Source: Ramlibacter agri
GTDB taxonomy: Bacteria > Pseudomonadota > Gammaproteobacteria > Burkholderiales > Burkholderiaceae_C
NCBI RefSeq assembly: GCF_012927085.1
Contig: NZ_JABBFX010000003.1
Span: 62,001-126,000, forward strand
Length of the DNA: 64,000 nt
Direction: 5' to 3'
The notes under the pieces were generated by a model. The model saw only the letters and a list, made by a program, of their open reading frames with translations, had not been told where the DNA came from and searched no databases. The translations under genes were made by a program, and so were the position numbers. Shown here in pieces: positions 28,039 through 36,726 of this stretch (positions are counted from its first letter, which is position 1; every line of letters begins with the position of its first letter).

Positions 28039-28587
28039 ATGGATCCGAGCAACACACCGAGCGCCATCACGGCGGACTTCCTGGACGCGCTGGCCGAGGC
28101 CCGCAGCGCCGAGGAGGCCCTGCGGCGTGTCGATGCGCGGCGCTTGCAGATCGCACCGGGCAGCACCTTCAGCATCCAGCAGAACGTGACGACCGCGCGC
28201 GACGGGGCCGGCCAGGTGCTGCTGCGCCGCTTCTATACGTCGGCGGCCGCGAGCTTTCCCGTCAACGGCACCAAGCGAAAGCTGCTGACGCCGTGGACCG
28301 AATGCCTGTTCCTGCGGGGCGGCGTGTTCGTGGGCGAAGGGGAGCAGGTGCTGGCGCAGACCTTCGACGACTTCGAACAGATGCGTGCCCACGAGTTGCG
28401 CAGCGTGGTCAACGTGCCCTTGCTGCAGGGCAATCTCTGCTACGCCACATTCAACGTCTTCGGCACCCGGGCGCGCTGGTCGCCGCAGGAGGTGCTGGGC
28501 ATCCGCCTGCTGGCGCTGGCCGCCGCGCGCTGGGTGCCGGCCATGCCCGGCCTCGCTTATCGCTTCGAGCGCGCGGCCGCCGTCTGA
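28039..28587 (+). CDS. GAF-domain protein, first gene of the ABC/monooxygenase operon
   Basis: A 182-residue soluble protein. The region of about 60-175 fits a stand-alone GAF sensor or ligand-binding fold (ECLFLRGGVFVGEGEQVLAQ, HELRSVVNVPLLQGNLCYAT). The N-terminus is a helical segment rich in Glu and Arg. No output domain is attached, so it may bind the pathway substrate or act enzymatically. It starts the operon: 11 bp before a VOC gene, and opposite a LysR gene. Confidence 0.75.
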   Translation: MDPSNTPSAITADFLDALAEARSAEEALRRVDARRLQIAPGSTFSIQQNVTTARDGAGQVLLRRFYTSAAASFPVNGTKRKLLTPWTECLFLRGGVFVGEGEQVLAQTFDDFEQMRAHELRSVVNVPLLQGNLCYATFNVFGTRARWSPQEVLGIRLLALAAARWVPAMPGLAYRFERAAAV

Positions 28588-28598
28588 AAGGGAAAGCC

Positions 28599-28997
28599 AT
28601 GCCCGTGAGCGCCTTGCACCATTACACCATCCGCTGCACGCCGGAGGAACTGCCGCCGCTGCTGGACTTCTATACCCGCGTGCTGGGTCTGCGCGCGGGC
28701 GAGCGCCCGGTGATGCCGGCGCCCGGCTACTGGCTCTATGCCACCGACCAGCCCATCGTGCACCTCTACGCTTCGCTGCCGCGGCGGCAGGCGGCCGTGG
28801 AACCGCCCACCGGTCCGCTGGACCACATCTCCTTCCGCTCGCAAGGCCTGCACGAGATGCGCGGGCACCTGCAAGCGCAAGGCGTCGCGTTCAGCGAAGC
28901 GCCGGTCCCCGGCTGGCCGCTGCACCAGGTGTTCCTGCACGACCCCCAGGGCCTGCGCATCGAGATGACCTTCTTCCTCGACGAGGAGGGCGCGTGA
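28599..28997 (+). CDS. Glyoxalase/VOC-superfamily protein
   Basis: A 132-residue vicinal-oxygen-chelate protein with two beta-alpha-beta-beta-beta modules. LHHYTIRCTPEELPPLLDFY begins the first, GPLDHISFRSQGLHEMRGHL the second, and DPQGLRIEMTFF ends it with the conserved metal-ligand Glu. His in LHHY and DHISF are the other likely ligands. Family members include extradiol dioxygenases, lyases and isomerases; in a catabolic operon it could cleave or isomerise an intermediate. Its stop overlaps the hydrolase start (GTGA). Confidence 0.87.
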   Translation: MPVSALHHYTIRCTPEELPPLLDFYTRVLGLRAGERPVMPAPGYWLYATDQPIVHLYASLPRRQAAVEPPTGPLDHISFRSQGLHEMRGHLQAQGVAFSEAPVPGWPLHQVFLHDPQGLRIEMTFFLDEEGA

Positions 28998-29770
28998 GCG
29001 AAGTCGTGCAGGCCGGCGACGTGCGTGTCGCGTTCGAGCGCACGGGCGACGGGCCACCGCTGCTGCTGATACACGGCGCCGAGGCCTCACGCCAGATGTT
29101 CGCTGCGCTCGTGCCGCAGCTGGCGCCGCACTTCACCGTGATCGCCTACGACCAGCGCGATTGCGGCGACACCGAAGGGCCGGAGCAGCCGGCGAGCCTG
29201 GCGGACCTGGCCCAGGATGCGCACCGCTTCATCAAGGCGCTGGGCTTCAAGCGCACGCACGTGTTCGGCTCCTCGTTCGGCGGCCGGGTCGCGCAGGCGC
29301 TGGCCTTGCTGTACCCGCAATCGGTGGACCGGCTGGTGCTGGGCAGCACCTGGCCGGTGCCGCGCTCGTACGAGGAACTGTGCCCCGACGCCGGCCGCCT
29401 CGGGCAGCTGCGCCGCGGCCTGCCTGGCACGGCGGACGAACTGGCCGGCTGGTTCTTCCCCGAAGCCTTCCTGCAGCAAAGGCCGGAACTGCGCCGCGTG
29501 TTCGCCAACGTGCGGCCCGGGTCGGCGCGATCCGAAAGGCGTGCCGCGACCGTGCAGAGCACGCTGGAAAACGGCGTGGCCGACATCGTCGCGCCCACGC
29601 TGGTGCTGGCCGGCGAACTCGATCGCGTGGTGCCGGCCAGCGTGACGCTTGCGATGGCGCACCGCATCCGCGGCGCCGATGCGGTGCTGCTGCCTGCCGT
29701 CGGCCATGTGACCGCGATGCAGGCCCCCGAGGTGCTGGCGCAGCACATCGTCCGCTTCCTGAACCACTGA
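28994..29770 (+). CDS. Alpha/beta-fold hydrolase
   Basis: A GTG start at 28994, overlapping the VOC stop, gives 258 residues. LLLIHGAEASRQMFA holds the oxyanion HG motif, FGSSFGGRVAQALALL carries the nucleophilic Ser in GSSFGG, VLAGELDRVVP the acid and VGHVTAMQ the catalytic His. The length and fold match ring-cleavage-product hydrolases and esterases of the 3-oxoadipate enol-lactonase type. Within the operon it likely hydrolyses an ester, lactone or meta-cleavage product. Confidence 0.9.
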   Translation: MSEVVQAGDVRVAFERTGDGPPLLLIHGAEASRQMFAALVPQLAPHFTVIAYDQRDCGDTEGPEQPASLADLAQDAHRFIKALGFKRTHVFGSSFGGRVAQALALLYPQSVDRLVLGSTWPVPRSYEELCPDAGRLGQLRRGLPGTADELAGWFFPEAFLQQRPELRRVFANVRPGSARSERRAATVQSTLENGVADIVAPTLVLAGELDRVVPASVTLAMAHRIRGADAVLLPAVGHVTAMQAPEVLAQHIVRFLNH

Positions 29771-29781
29771 GGAGTCAAGTC

Positions 29782-30558
29782 ATGGGCGCGAAGGAGTACA
29801 TCCGCATCGAAGGCCTGTCCAAGCACTTCGGCGATGGTGGAGAAGGCGTTCGGGCGCTGCAGGACATCGACTGCAGCATCGAGCAGGGCAGCTTCGTCAC
29901 CATCGTCGGCCCGAGCGGCTGCGGCAAGAGCACGCTGCTGCGCATCCTGGCCGGCCTGCTCGATTACGAGACTGGCCGCGTCGTTCTCGACGGCCAGCCG
30001 ATCCATGGCACCCGGCGCGACGTCGGCGTGGTGTTCCAGAGCTCGATCCTCCTGCCCTGGCGCAGCATCCTCGAGAACGTGATGCTGCCGGCGGAGGTGC
30101 TGGGCCTCCCCGTGAAGCAGGCGCGCGAGCGCGCCATGCAGCTGCTGCACATGGTGCGGCTCGACGGCTTCGAGCACAAGCTGCCGCGCCAGTTGAGCGG
30201 CGGCATGCAGCAGCGCGCCTCGATCGCTCGGGCGCTGCTGCACGATCCCAAGATCCTGCTGATGGACGAGCCCTTCGGCGCGCTCGACGCGATGACGCGC
30301 GAGCGCATGAACCTGGAGCTGCAGCGCATCTGGATGGAAAGCGGCAAGACCGTGGTGCTGATCACGCACTCGATCCCGGAGGCGGTGTTCCTCGGCGACC
30401 GCGTGTTCGTGATGTCGCCGCGCCCGGGCACGCTGGAACGCGTGTTGCCCATCGATCTTCCACGGCCGCGCGCGATGGACGTGATGGCGCATCCGGCTTT
30501 CGCGGCGGCTTCGGCGTCGATCCGCGAGCGCTTCTCGCACGCCGCTTCCTTCGACTGA
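29782..30558 (+). CDS. ABC transporter ATP-binding protein (nitrate/sulfonate/taurine type)
   Basis: A 258-residue ATPase with Walker A GPSGCGKSTLLRILAG, signature LSGGMQQRASIARALLHDP, Walker B ILLMDEPFGALDA and the switch His in VLITHSIPEAVFLGD. The length and LLPWRSILENVMLP sequence match the SsuB/TauB branch. It energises the permease at 30571, which follows after 12 bp. RBS GAGGAG lies just upstream of ATG 29782. Confidence 0.95.
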   Translation: MGAKEYIRIEGLSKHFGDGGEGVRALQDIDCSIEQGSFVTIVGPSGCGKSTLLRILAGLLDYETGRVVLDGQPIHGTRRDVGVVFQSSILLPWRSILENVMLPAEVLGLPVKQARERAMQLLHMVRLDGFEHKLPRQLSGGMQQRASIARALLHDPKILLMDEPFGALDAMTRERMNLELQRIWMESGKTVVLITHSIPEAVFLGDRVFVMSPRPGTLERVLPIDLPRPRAMDVMAHPAFAAASASIRERFSHAASFD

Positions 30559-30570
30559 CCGGGGGCTTCC

Positions 30571-31449
30571 ATGACGACCGCCATGCTCACCACCAATGAC
30601 TCCATCGCGCAGGCCCTCCCGGTGAAGCCGAAGCGACCGCGCCGCGCCAATCCGTTCGCATCGACCCGGGTCCAGGCGATCCTGCTGCTGGTCACGCTGC
30701 TCGGCTCCTGGGAAGCGGCCGTGCGCATCTTCAAGGTGCCGAAGTACCTGGTGCCGCCGGTCAGCGACATCGCGATCGCGCTGTGGCGCGGCCTGGCCAC
30801 CGGGCCGCTGGCCAAGGACGGCTTCTGGTTCCATGGCGGCGTCACGGTCGCCGAGATCCTGCTCGGTTTCCTGATCGGCGGCGGCGTGGGCCTGGCGATC
30901 GGCATCGTGGTGTCGCAGATGCCGAAAGCCGAGGCGCTGCTGGAGCCCTATGTCGCGGCCCTGCAGAGCGTTCCCAAGGTGGCGGTCGCGCCGATCATCG
31001 TGGTGTGGCTGGGTTTCGGCATCGGTTCCAAGGTGATGATCATCTGCCTGCTCACCTTCTTCCCGGTGCTGGTGACCAGCATCGCGGGCTTCAAGGCGGT
31101 GGACCCGGACCGCATCGACCTGCTGCGCTCGCTGTCGGCCACGCCCTGGCAGATCTTCCGCAAGGCCAAGTTCCCGAGCGCGCTGCCCTACATCTTCGCA
31201 GGCCTGAACATGGCCGCCGCCTTTGCCGTGGTCGGCGCGGTGGTGGGCGAATTCGTCGGCGCCCAGAACGGCCTGGGCGTGCTGATCCTGCAGATGGAAG
31301 CGCAGATGGATACCGGCGGCAGCTTCGCGGTGTGCGTGGTGCTGTCGGTGATCGGCATCGTGCTCACCGGCGCGCTGCGCCGCATCCAGCGCCGCGTGCT
31401 GCACTGGATGCCGGCCGACAGCTCGCAGCAGCGCACCGTGAACGTTTGA
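30571..31449 (+). CDS. ABC transporter permease (SsuC/TauC type)
   Basis: A 292-residue BPD-type inner-membrane permease with about six transmembrane helices. The N-terminal 30 residues are polar and basic. The cytoplasmic coupling loop is LLRSLSATPWQIFRKAKFPS, which resembles the EAA motif of importers (AxxxGAxxxxxxxxIxxP-like), followed by ALPYIFAGLNMAAAFAVVGA. It likely forms a homodimer with the ATPase at 29782 and is supplied by the receptor at 31472. Confidence 0.94.
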   Translation: MTTAMLTTNDSIAQALPVKPKRPRRANPFASTRVQAILLLVTLLGSWEAAVRIFKVPKYLVPPVSDIAIALWRGLATGPLAKDGFWFHGGVTVAEILLGFLIGGGVGLAIGIVVSQMPKAEALLEPYVAALQSVPKVAVAPIIVVWLGFGIGSKVMIICLLTFFPVLVTSIAGFKAVDPDRIDLLRSLSATPWQIFRKAKFPSALPYIFAGLNMAAAFAVVGAVVGEFVGAQNGLGVLILQMEAQMDTGGSFAVCVVLSVIGIVLTGALRRIQRRVLHWMPADSSQQRTVNV

Positions 31450-31471
31450 CTTCGAACTCCAGGAGAACAGC

Positions 31472-32563
31472 ATGTGGACGAGACGTGATTTCGGATTCGG
31501 CCTGGGCCTGGCGGCCCTGCTGCCCACGGCCTTCGCGCAGGACGTGCGGGTGATGCGGGTGGCGAACACCGCGGGCGTCAACGACCCGCAGCAGTGCTTC
31601 ATCACCGCGGGCCAGCATCCCAAGCTGAACTTCTACAAGCCGAACGGCGTCGACGTGGAATACGTCAACATGTCCAGCATGACGCAGGCGCTGCAAAGCC
31701 TGCAGTCGGGGCATGTGGAGTTCGGGCCGGCGGTGCCTGGCCTGCTGCTGCCGGCGATGGCGAAAGATCCCACGCTGGACCTGGTCAGCGTCTACAAGTG
31801 GCTGCCGCGCAATGCCAACGTGATCGTGGTCAAGCCCGCAAGCCCGATCAAGACGGCCGCGGACCTGGCGGGCAAGCGCATCGGCGTGCGCAGCCAGGGC
31901 GACACCGGCATCGTGCTGACGAAGGTCATGCTCGCCGAACTGGGCCTGAAGGACGACAAGTGCGAATACATCGCCATCGGCGATGGCGCACCCGCGGGCG
32001 CCGCCATCGACAACGACCGCGTCGATGCGATGGTGGCCTTCGATACCGCCACGGCCCGCATCGAGCTGGTCGGCACCAAGCTGCGCTACGTGCCGCTGAC
32101 GCCGAAGTTCGCGCAGGTGGGCTCGGGCTGGCTGTGCGTGCCGCGCAAGCTGCTGAAAAGCGAGCGCAAGTCGCTGGTGGCGCTGTTCCGCGGCATGGCC
32201 AAGTCCACGATCTTTGCCAATGCCAACCTCGACGCGGCGATCGACCTGCACTGGGACGTGTATCCCGAGAGCAAGCCCAAGGGCCGCAGCCTCGACGAGG
32301 CGCGCAAGGAGCTGGCTTTCATCCTCAAGGACCGCAAGAACAGCTGGATGCGCCGGCCGGACGATCCGGACCAGCGCATGGGCGCTTCCTCGCTGGCCGA
32401 GTGGACGGCCAACATCGCGATGACCGCCGAGAGCAGCAAGAACCCCAAGCTCGCGCAGGAACTCGGTGACCCCAACCGCCTGTTCTCCAACGAGCTGGTC
32501 GACGAGATCAACGACTTCGACAAGCAGGCCGTGGTCCGGATGGCCCGGGAATTCAAGGGGTAG
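31472..32563 (+). CDS. ABC transporter substrate-binding protein (NMT1/SsuA-like)
   Basis: A 363-residue periplasmic receptor. RBS AGGAG precedes ATG 31472. The leader MWTRRDFGFGLGLAALL has a twin-arginine-like TRRDFGF, suggesting Tat or Sec export, with cleavage near AFAQ. The mature part has VRVMRVANTAGVNDPQQCF, MTQALQSLQSGHVEFGPA and PIKTAADLAGKRIGVRSQGD, standard for the NMT1/THI5-like family that binds sulfonates, nitriles, pyrimidines or aromatic acids. The ligand is not evident; the catabolic neighbours suggest a small aromatic or hydroxylated acid. Confidence 0.92.
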   Translation: MWTRRDFGFGLGLAALLPTAFAQDVRVMRVANTAGVNDPQQCFITAGQHPKLNFYKPNGVDVEYVNMSSMTQALQSLQSGHVEFGPAVPGLLLPAMAKDPTLDLVSVYKWLPRNANVIVVKPASPIKTAADLAGKRIGVRSQGDTGIVLTKVMLAELGLKDDKCEYIAIGDGAPAGAAIDNDRVDAMVAFDTATARIELVGTKLRYVPLTPKFAQVGSGWLCVPRKLLKSERKSLVALFRGMAKSTIFANANLDAAIDLHWDVYPESKPKGRSLDEARKELAFILKDRKNSWMRRPDDPDQRMGASSLAEWTANIAMTAESSKNPKLAQELGDPNRLFSNELVDEINDFDKQAVVRMAREFKG

Positions 32564-32567
32564 GTCC

Positions 32568-33692
32568 ATGCAAGTGCTCATCTCCGGCGCCAGCATGGCC
32601 GGCCTGTCGGCCGCCTACTGGTTCGCCCGCCTCGGCCACGAAGTCACCGTCGTCGAGCGCGCCGACGGGCTGCGCCCCGGCGGCGCGCCCATCGACGTGC
32701 GCGGGCGCGCGCTGGGCACCGCGGAACGCATGGGGATCCTGGGGCAGATCGCCGAGGAGAAGGTTGCCATCGTGCAGCCGGCTCCGGTCCTCGACGGCGC
32801 GGGCCAGCAGGTCGCGACGCTGGACCTGCGCTGGTTCGCCAACGAGACCGACGAAGACATCGAGATCACGCGCGACCGGCTCAACCAGATCCTGTTGCGG
32901 GCGATCCCCAGCGAGGTGGCGTTCCGCTTCCAGGCTTCCATTGCGTCGCTGGCCGACGGTCCCGCCGGCGTGGACGTGCGCTTCACGAACGGCGCCCAGG
33001 CGCGCTACGACCTCGTGGTCGGCGCGGACGGCCTGCACTCCAACGTGCGCAAGCTGGCCTTCGGGCCGGAGCAGGATTTCGTCCGGCACTTCGGCTACTA
33101 CGTCGCGCTGGTCGATCTCCCGAACGACAGGCCTTGGCAACGGGCGATGCTCAACATCCCGGGCCTGACGGTCGCCGTGCGCGATGCGGGCGATGGACCG
33201 CAGGCCATGATGCTGGCTGCCAGCCCCGTGATCGCCTACGACTACCGCGACCTGGCCGCGCAACGGCGGATGATCGGCGACTTCCTCGCCCGCGTCGACG
33301 CCTGGCAGGTGCCCGAACTCCGCGCGGCCTTCATGGACCCGGCGGCGAAAGGCTTCTACTTCGACTCGGTGAGCCAGACGCACATGCCGGCCTGGACGCA
33401 GGGCAAGGTCGCCGTCATCGGCGATGCGGGCCACTGCGCCGCGCTGTTGTCAGGCATGGGGACGACGCTGGCCATGGTGGCTGCGGAAGCGCTGGCGAAT
33501 ACCTGGACCGAATACGGCGGCGACCTGCAGGCGGCTTCGCCGGCGTATCACGAGCGCGTGCGGCCCTACGTGCAGCAATGCCAGGCCTTCGCGCGCGAAG
33601 GCGCGCCGATCATGGTGCCGCCTACGCAGGAAGCACTCGACCAGCGCAACGCGATGTTCCGGGACTACGCGGCCCGCTTCGCGGTGAGCTGA
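32568..33692 (+). CDS. FAD-dependent aromatic-ring-type monooxygenase
   Basis: A 374-residue class A flavoprotein hydroxylase. The Rossmann GxGxxG variant ISGASMAGLSAAYWFARLG begins at residue 4; the DG motif is VVGADGLHSNVRK, and the GD motif is VAVIGDAGHCAALLSGMG. It would hydroxylate an imported aromatic substrate with NAD(P)H and O2. It closes the operon 4 bp after the receptor gene. The GxGxxG has Ser at one glycine position (GASMAG), seen in related monooxygenases. Confidence 0.92.
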   Translation: MQVLISGASMAGLSAAYWFARLGHEVTVVERADGLRPGGAPIDVRGRALGTAERMGILGQIAEEKVAIVQPAPVLDGAGQQVATLDLRWFANETDEDIEITRDRLNQILLRAIPSEVAFRFQASIASLADGPAGVDVRFTNGAQARYDLVVGADGLHSNVRKLAFGPEQDFVRHFGYYVALVDLPNDRPWQRAMLNIPGLTVAVRDAGDGPQAMMLAASPVIAYDYRDLAAQRRMIGDFLARVDAWQVPELRAAFMDPAAKGFYFDSVSQTHMPAWTQGKVAVIGDAGHCAALLSGMGTTLAMVAAEALANTWTEYGGDLQAASPAYHERVRPYVQQCQAFAREGAPIMVPPTQEALDQRNAMFRDYAARFAVS

Positions 33693-33699
33693 GGCGGCG

Positions 33700-34578
33700 T
33701 CACGCCGCCTGCACCAGCCGCTGCACCAGCGGATGCTGGATCTTGCGTTCCGCCGAGATCAGGAAGAAGTGCTCCACCAGCTCCGGTGTCTGGCCCACCA
33801 GGCGCACGCGGCTGTCCTGCAGCAGCTCCTCGTGCGACCAGCTGGAGGCGGGGAACACGCCCATGCCGCTGCGGCCGAAGGCCGCGAGCAGGGCGCTGTC
33901 CTCGAACTCGCCGGCGATGCGCGGGCGGATGCCCTGGCGCTCGAACCATTGGTCCAGCCGCGGCCGCACCGCGGCGTGGCCGGTGGGCAGCAGCACCGGC
34001 AGCTCGGCCAGGCATTGCGGAAAACGCGGCTTGCCTTTCAGCAGCGCGACCGGCGCGAACCAGCCGAGCGGCGCGTCGCCGAGCGCGTGGCTGTAGAGGC
34101 GCAGGTTGGGGTTGGGCGTGGCCGCGCGGTCGGAGAGCACGGCGTCGAGACGGTGCAGCGCCAGGTCGGCGAGCAGGCGATCGAATTCGTCTTCGTGCGC
34201 GAGCAGGCGGACGCGCGAGTCTTCCAGCGCCGGCTGCAGCAGGTGCCGCACCACCAGCTTGGGCATCGAATCCGAGATGCCCACCGCAAGCCGCAGCCCC
34301 TGGCCCGTGGCCGCTTCGTGCACGGCGGCGGGCAGCTGCTCACCCAGCTGGAAGATCTGGTCGGCGTGCGCCATCGCGACCACGCCGGCCTCGGTGAGCG
34401 TCATGCCGCGGCCGGCCGGCTTGAACAGGGCGTGGCCCAGCGCTTGCTCCAGCGCGCGCACCTGCGCGCTGATGGTCTGCACCGCCATCCCCAGCCGGTC
34501 GGCGGCGCGGGCCATGCCGCCTTCCTTGGCGACGACCCAGAAGTAATAGAGGTGGCGGTAGTTGAACGGAGCGGCCAT
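33700..34578 (-). CDS. LysR-family regulator of the NhaR type
   Basis: A 292-residue LysR protein starting at ATG 34578. The N-terminus NYRHLYYFWVVAKEGGMARA and VQTISAQVRALEQALGHAL closely follow the NhaR pattern, and RGMTLTEAGVVAMAHADQIF continues it. NhaR activates Na+/H+ antiporter and stress genes, but no antiporter is nearby. It converges with the monooxygenase gene (7-bp gap) and shares a strand with the Tim44-like gene upstream. The ligand is unknown. Confidence 0.88.
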   Translation of the reverse strand: MAAPFNYRHLYYFWVVAKEGGMARAADRLGMAVQTISAQVRALEQALGHALFKPAGRGMTLTEAGVVAMAHADQIFQLGEQLPAAVHEAATGQGLRLAVGISDSMPKLVVRHLLQPALEDSRVRLLAHEDEFDRLLADLALHRLDAVLSDRAATPNPNLRLYSHALGDAPLGWFAPVALLKGKPRFPQCLAELPVLLPTGHAAVRPRLDQWFERQGIRPRIAGEFEDSALLAAFGRSGMGVFPASSWSHEELLQDSRVRLVGQTPELVEHFFLISAERKIQHPLVQRLVQAA

Positions 34579-34610
34579 CGCCCTAGTGTGCCCTGGCCGC
34601 CCCTTCGCGA

Positions 34611-35519
34611 TCAGGCCTGCTGGATGCCGGCCACGACCCAGCCGTCCAGCCCGGCGCGCGAGCGCGTCAGGTGCCAGACTTCGGCCAGGTCCTCGGGCAC
34701 GGCGCCGGCTTCGGTGCGCACGCTGCCGCTGAAGCGAACGCTGACGATGTAGCGGTCGCTTTCCTGCGCCACTTCCAGCACCTGCGCCTGCAGGCCGAAC
34801 ACCTCGGTGTGCTGCGGCGCGGCGCCGCGCTCGGTGATCTCGGCGCGCACCAGGTCCAGCATCTCCGGCGTCACGTAGTCGCGCAGGCGCTCCATGTCGC
34901 GGGCGTCGTTGGCGGCCTGCAGCGCGAGGAACTGCGACTTGGCGTTGCGCTCGAAGCCGGCCACGTCGAAGTCCGCCGGGATGGCGCTGGGCGCGCCCGT
35001 CGCGGGCAGCGCGCTGCCGATCGCCGAGCCGATGCCGGCGCCGATGCGCGAGTCGCCTTGCGGCGCGTCCATGCCGGTGCGGGCCATCAGCGGCGCGCCC
35101 GCGGCGGCCGGCGACTGGCTCGCCATGCGCTTGCGCATGAACCAGGTCACCAGCGCCAGCACCGCCATCGCGATCAGCGCCATCGTCAGCATGTTGGCCA
35201 TCGCCTCGCCGAAGCCGAAGTGCGAAGCCAGCGCGGCCAGGCCCAGGCCGGCGGCGATGCCGGCGATCGGGCCCATCCAGCTGCGCTTGGGCGTGGCGGC
35301 CGCGGCCGCGCCTGCCGCAGCCGGCGCGGTTGCGGGCGTTTGCGCGCCCTGTGCGTTGCGAGGCGTGGCCGGCGTCGCCGGGGGAGTCGCGGGCGTGCTC
35401 GTCACCGAGCGTTGCATGCCGCCCGAGCGGCCGCCGCCGAGCCGCTTGGCGTCCGCGTCGAATGCCAGGGTGCTGCCCAGGGCGAGCACCACGGCCATGA
35501 GTGCCGCTGCCTTCTTCAT
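34611..35519 (-). CDS. Tim44-domain membrane protein
   Basis: A 302-residue protein. Signal-like residues 1-24 precede a Gly/Thr/Pro/Ala-rich low-complexity linker, then hydrophobic segments around about 82-100 (MGPIAGIAAGLGLAALASHF) and 110-128 (TMALIAMAVLALVTWFM). The C-terminal half (about 185-300) is a Tim44-like domain: DVAGFERNAKSQFLALQAAN and WHLTRSRAGLDGWVVAGIQQ. Bacterial members are inner-membrane proteins of unclear role, possibly lipid- or protein-binding. It is common in Burkholderiales; the function remains unassigned. Confidence 0.85.
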   Translation of the reverse strand: MKKAAALMAVVLALGSTLAFDADAKRLGGGRSGGMQRSVTSTPATPPATPATPRNAQGAQTPATAPAAAGAAAAATPKRSWMGPIAGIAAGLGLAALASHFGFGEAMANMLTMALIAMAVLALVTWFMRKRMASQSPAAAGAPLMARTGMDAPQGDSRIGAGIGSAIGSALPATGAPSAIPADFDVAGFERNAKSQFLALQAANDARDMERLRDYVTPEMLDLVRAEITERGAAPQHTEVFGLQAQVLEVAQESDRYIVSVRFSGSVRTEAGAVPEDLAEVWHLTRSRAGLDGWVVAGIQQA

Positions 35520-35622
35520 GAGAGTCCTTCTCGAAAACTGTTCCAGGAAGAAGGAACTTAGCGGCGGCAGCCCCCATGAAAAAGCAGAGGAAGCCTGCAG
35601 GTCGCTCAGGAAAAAGCGAAGT

Positions 35623-35844
35623 TCAGGTCTTGGAGGCGCGGGCCGGCGGCGCCTCGCGCCGGGACTCCGCTTTCACCTTCCGCTCCTTGTCGGCCTGGGC
35701 GCGGTCCAGCGCTTCGGCGCGGGAGCGGGCGGCCAGGTGCGCGTCGCGCGTCATGTTGGCGGCGATGCTGCCGTTGGCCGCGCAGGCGGCCCCGGCGGCG
35801 GCGAGGCACAGCACGGCCCCGGCGCCCAGGAATGGCGTCTTCAT
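35623..35844 (-). CDS. Small exported protein, hypothetical (73 aa)
   Basis: ATG 35844 gives a signal peptide (FLGAGAVLCLAAAGAACAAN) and a short, highly charged tail alternating Arg, Glu, Asp, Lys and Ala (AEALDRAQADKERKVKAESR), likely a single helix. No domain is recognised. It is followed, in its own direction, by a 103-bp gap before the Tim44-like gene. Confidence 0.65.
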   Translation of the reverse strand: MKTPFLGAGAVLCLAAAGAACAANGSIAANMTRDAHLAARSRAEALDRAQADKERKVKAESRREAPPARASKT

Positions 35845-35961
35845 GGTGGATTCCTTGTCGCAAGAGTGAGGGTCGGGCGCGCGGCCGCAGGCAACCGCGG
35901 CCCACGCAGTCGGGCCGGTCTCAGGAGGGGATGGCGCCCGAGGCGGATGCCTCGCGGGCTC

Positions 35962-36060
35962 TTACGGGCACTTCAGTGCTGCTGCGCGTGCGGCCGACTG
36001 GTTGAAGTGGCGCACGAAGGCGACGAAGGTGTTGCGTCGAAGCTGGAACAACTTTTCCAT
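35962..36060 (-). CDS. Possible 32-aa basic peptide
   Basis: In the 320-bp stretch between 35845 and 36164, which otherwise shows no gene, the minus strand has ATG 36060 preceded by CAAGGG (weak ribosome site) and a frame to TAA 35964-35962. The product starts MEKLFQLRRNTFVAFVRHFN and is basic and amphipathic, ending KCP. It could be a small protein of the kind often missed by gene finders, or chance. Confidence 0.35.
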   Translation of the reverse strand: MEKLFQLRRNTFVAFVRHFNQSAARAAALKCP

Positions 36061-36164
36061 GGTCGTACCCTTGCGGGCCTCGCTGGAACACCCATTACAG
36101 CGAAAGTGCGTGCACCTGGCAAGTCGGACGGATTCGCTTCCTGGCCCGGACTTAACATCGGCGA

Positions 36165-36719
36165 ATGCAGGACCTGCGCGCGCTCGCCGCTACCTTCCCC
36201 TTCACCGGAAAGCTCGAAGCCATCCTGCTGCGGCCCGCGCGTGGCGCGCCGGTGCTGCAGCCGAGCGCGTGCATTGCGATTGCGGACCGCGGCCTGGACG
36301 GCGATCGCACGGCCGCGGGGCGCGGCGGCGGCAAGCGGCAGGTGACGCTGGTGCAGGCCGAGCACCTGCCGGTGATCGCGGGCCTGTTGCGGCGCGAGGC
36401 CGTCGATGCCGCGGACCTGCGGCGCAACCTCGTCGTGGCCGGCCTCAACCTGCTGGCGGCGCGCGCCCTGTTCGCCGACCAGCCGCTGCGGCTGGCGATC
36501 GGCGACGAAGCGGTGCTGGAGATCACCGGCCCTTGCGAGCCCTGCTCGAAGATGGAAGCGACGCTGGGTCCCGGCGCCTACAACGCGATGCGCGGCCACG
36601 GCGGCGTGACGGCGCGCGTGTTGCGCGGCGGCCGCGTCGCCGTGGGGGACGTCGTGCGCTGCACGCTGGCGCCCATCAGCCCTGGTGCCGATGCGGGCTT
36701 GGAGCTGCCGCTAGATTGA
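36165..36719 (+). CDS. MOSC-domain protein
   Basis: A 184-residue MOSC domain protein (molybdenum cofactor sulfurase C-terminal family). [16 protein letters not shown] begins the domain, then [34 protein letters not shown], and the conserved cysteine region [16 protein letters not shown], where the sulfur-carrying Cys resides. Stand-alone MOSC proteins handle sulfur or N-hydroxylated compounds with the molybdenum cofactor. It is followed after 7 bp by a GNAT gene, likely co-transcribed. Confidence 0.9.
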   Translation: MQDLRALAATFPFTGKLEAILLRPARGAPVLQPSACIAIADRGLDGDRTAAGRGGGKRQVTLVQAEHLPVIAGLLRREAVDAADLRRNLVVAGLNLLAARALFADQPLRLAIGDEAVLEITGPCEPCSKMEATLGPGAYNAMRGHGGVTARVLRGGRVAVGDVVRCTLAPISPGADAGLELPLD

Positions 36720-36726
36720 GGCGGCC

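Noticed and set aside
29146..31623. 825-residue minus-strand frame across the hydrolase and ABC genes
   Set aside because: No recognisable motif and composition of an antisense shadow; plus-strand genes carry Walker and hydrolase motifs.
33700..35577. 625-residue frame suggesting a fusion of LysR with upstream sequence
   Set aside because: Only the last 292 residues are LysR; the first half is an out-of-frame shadow of the Tim44-like gene.
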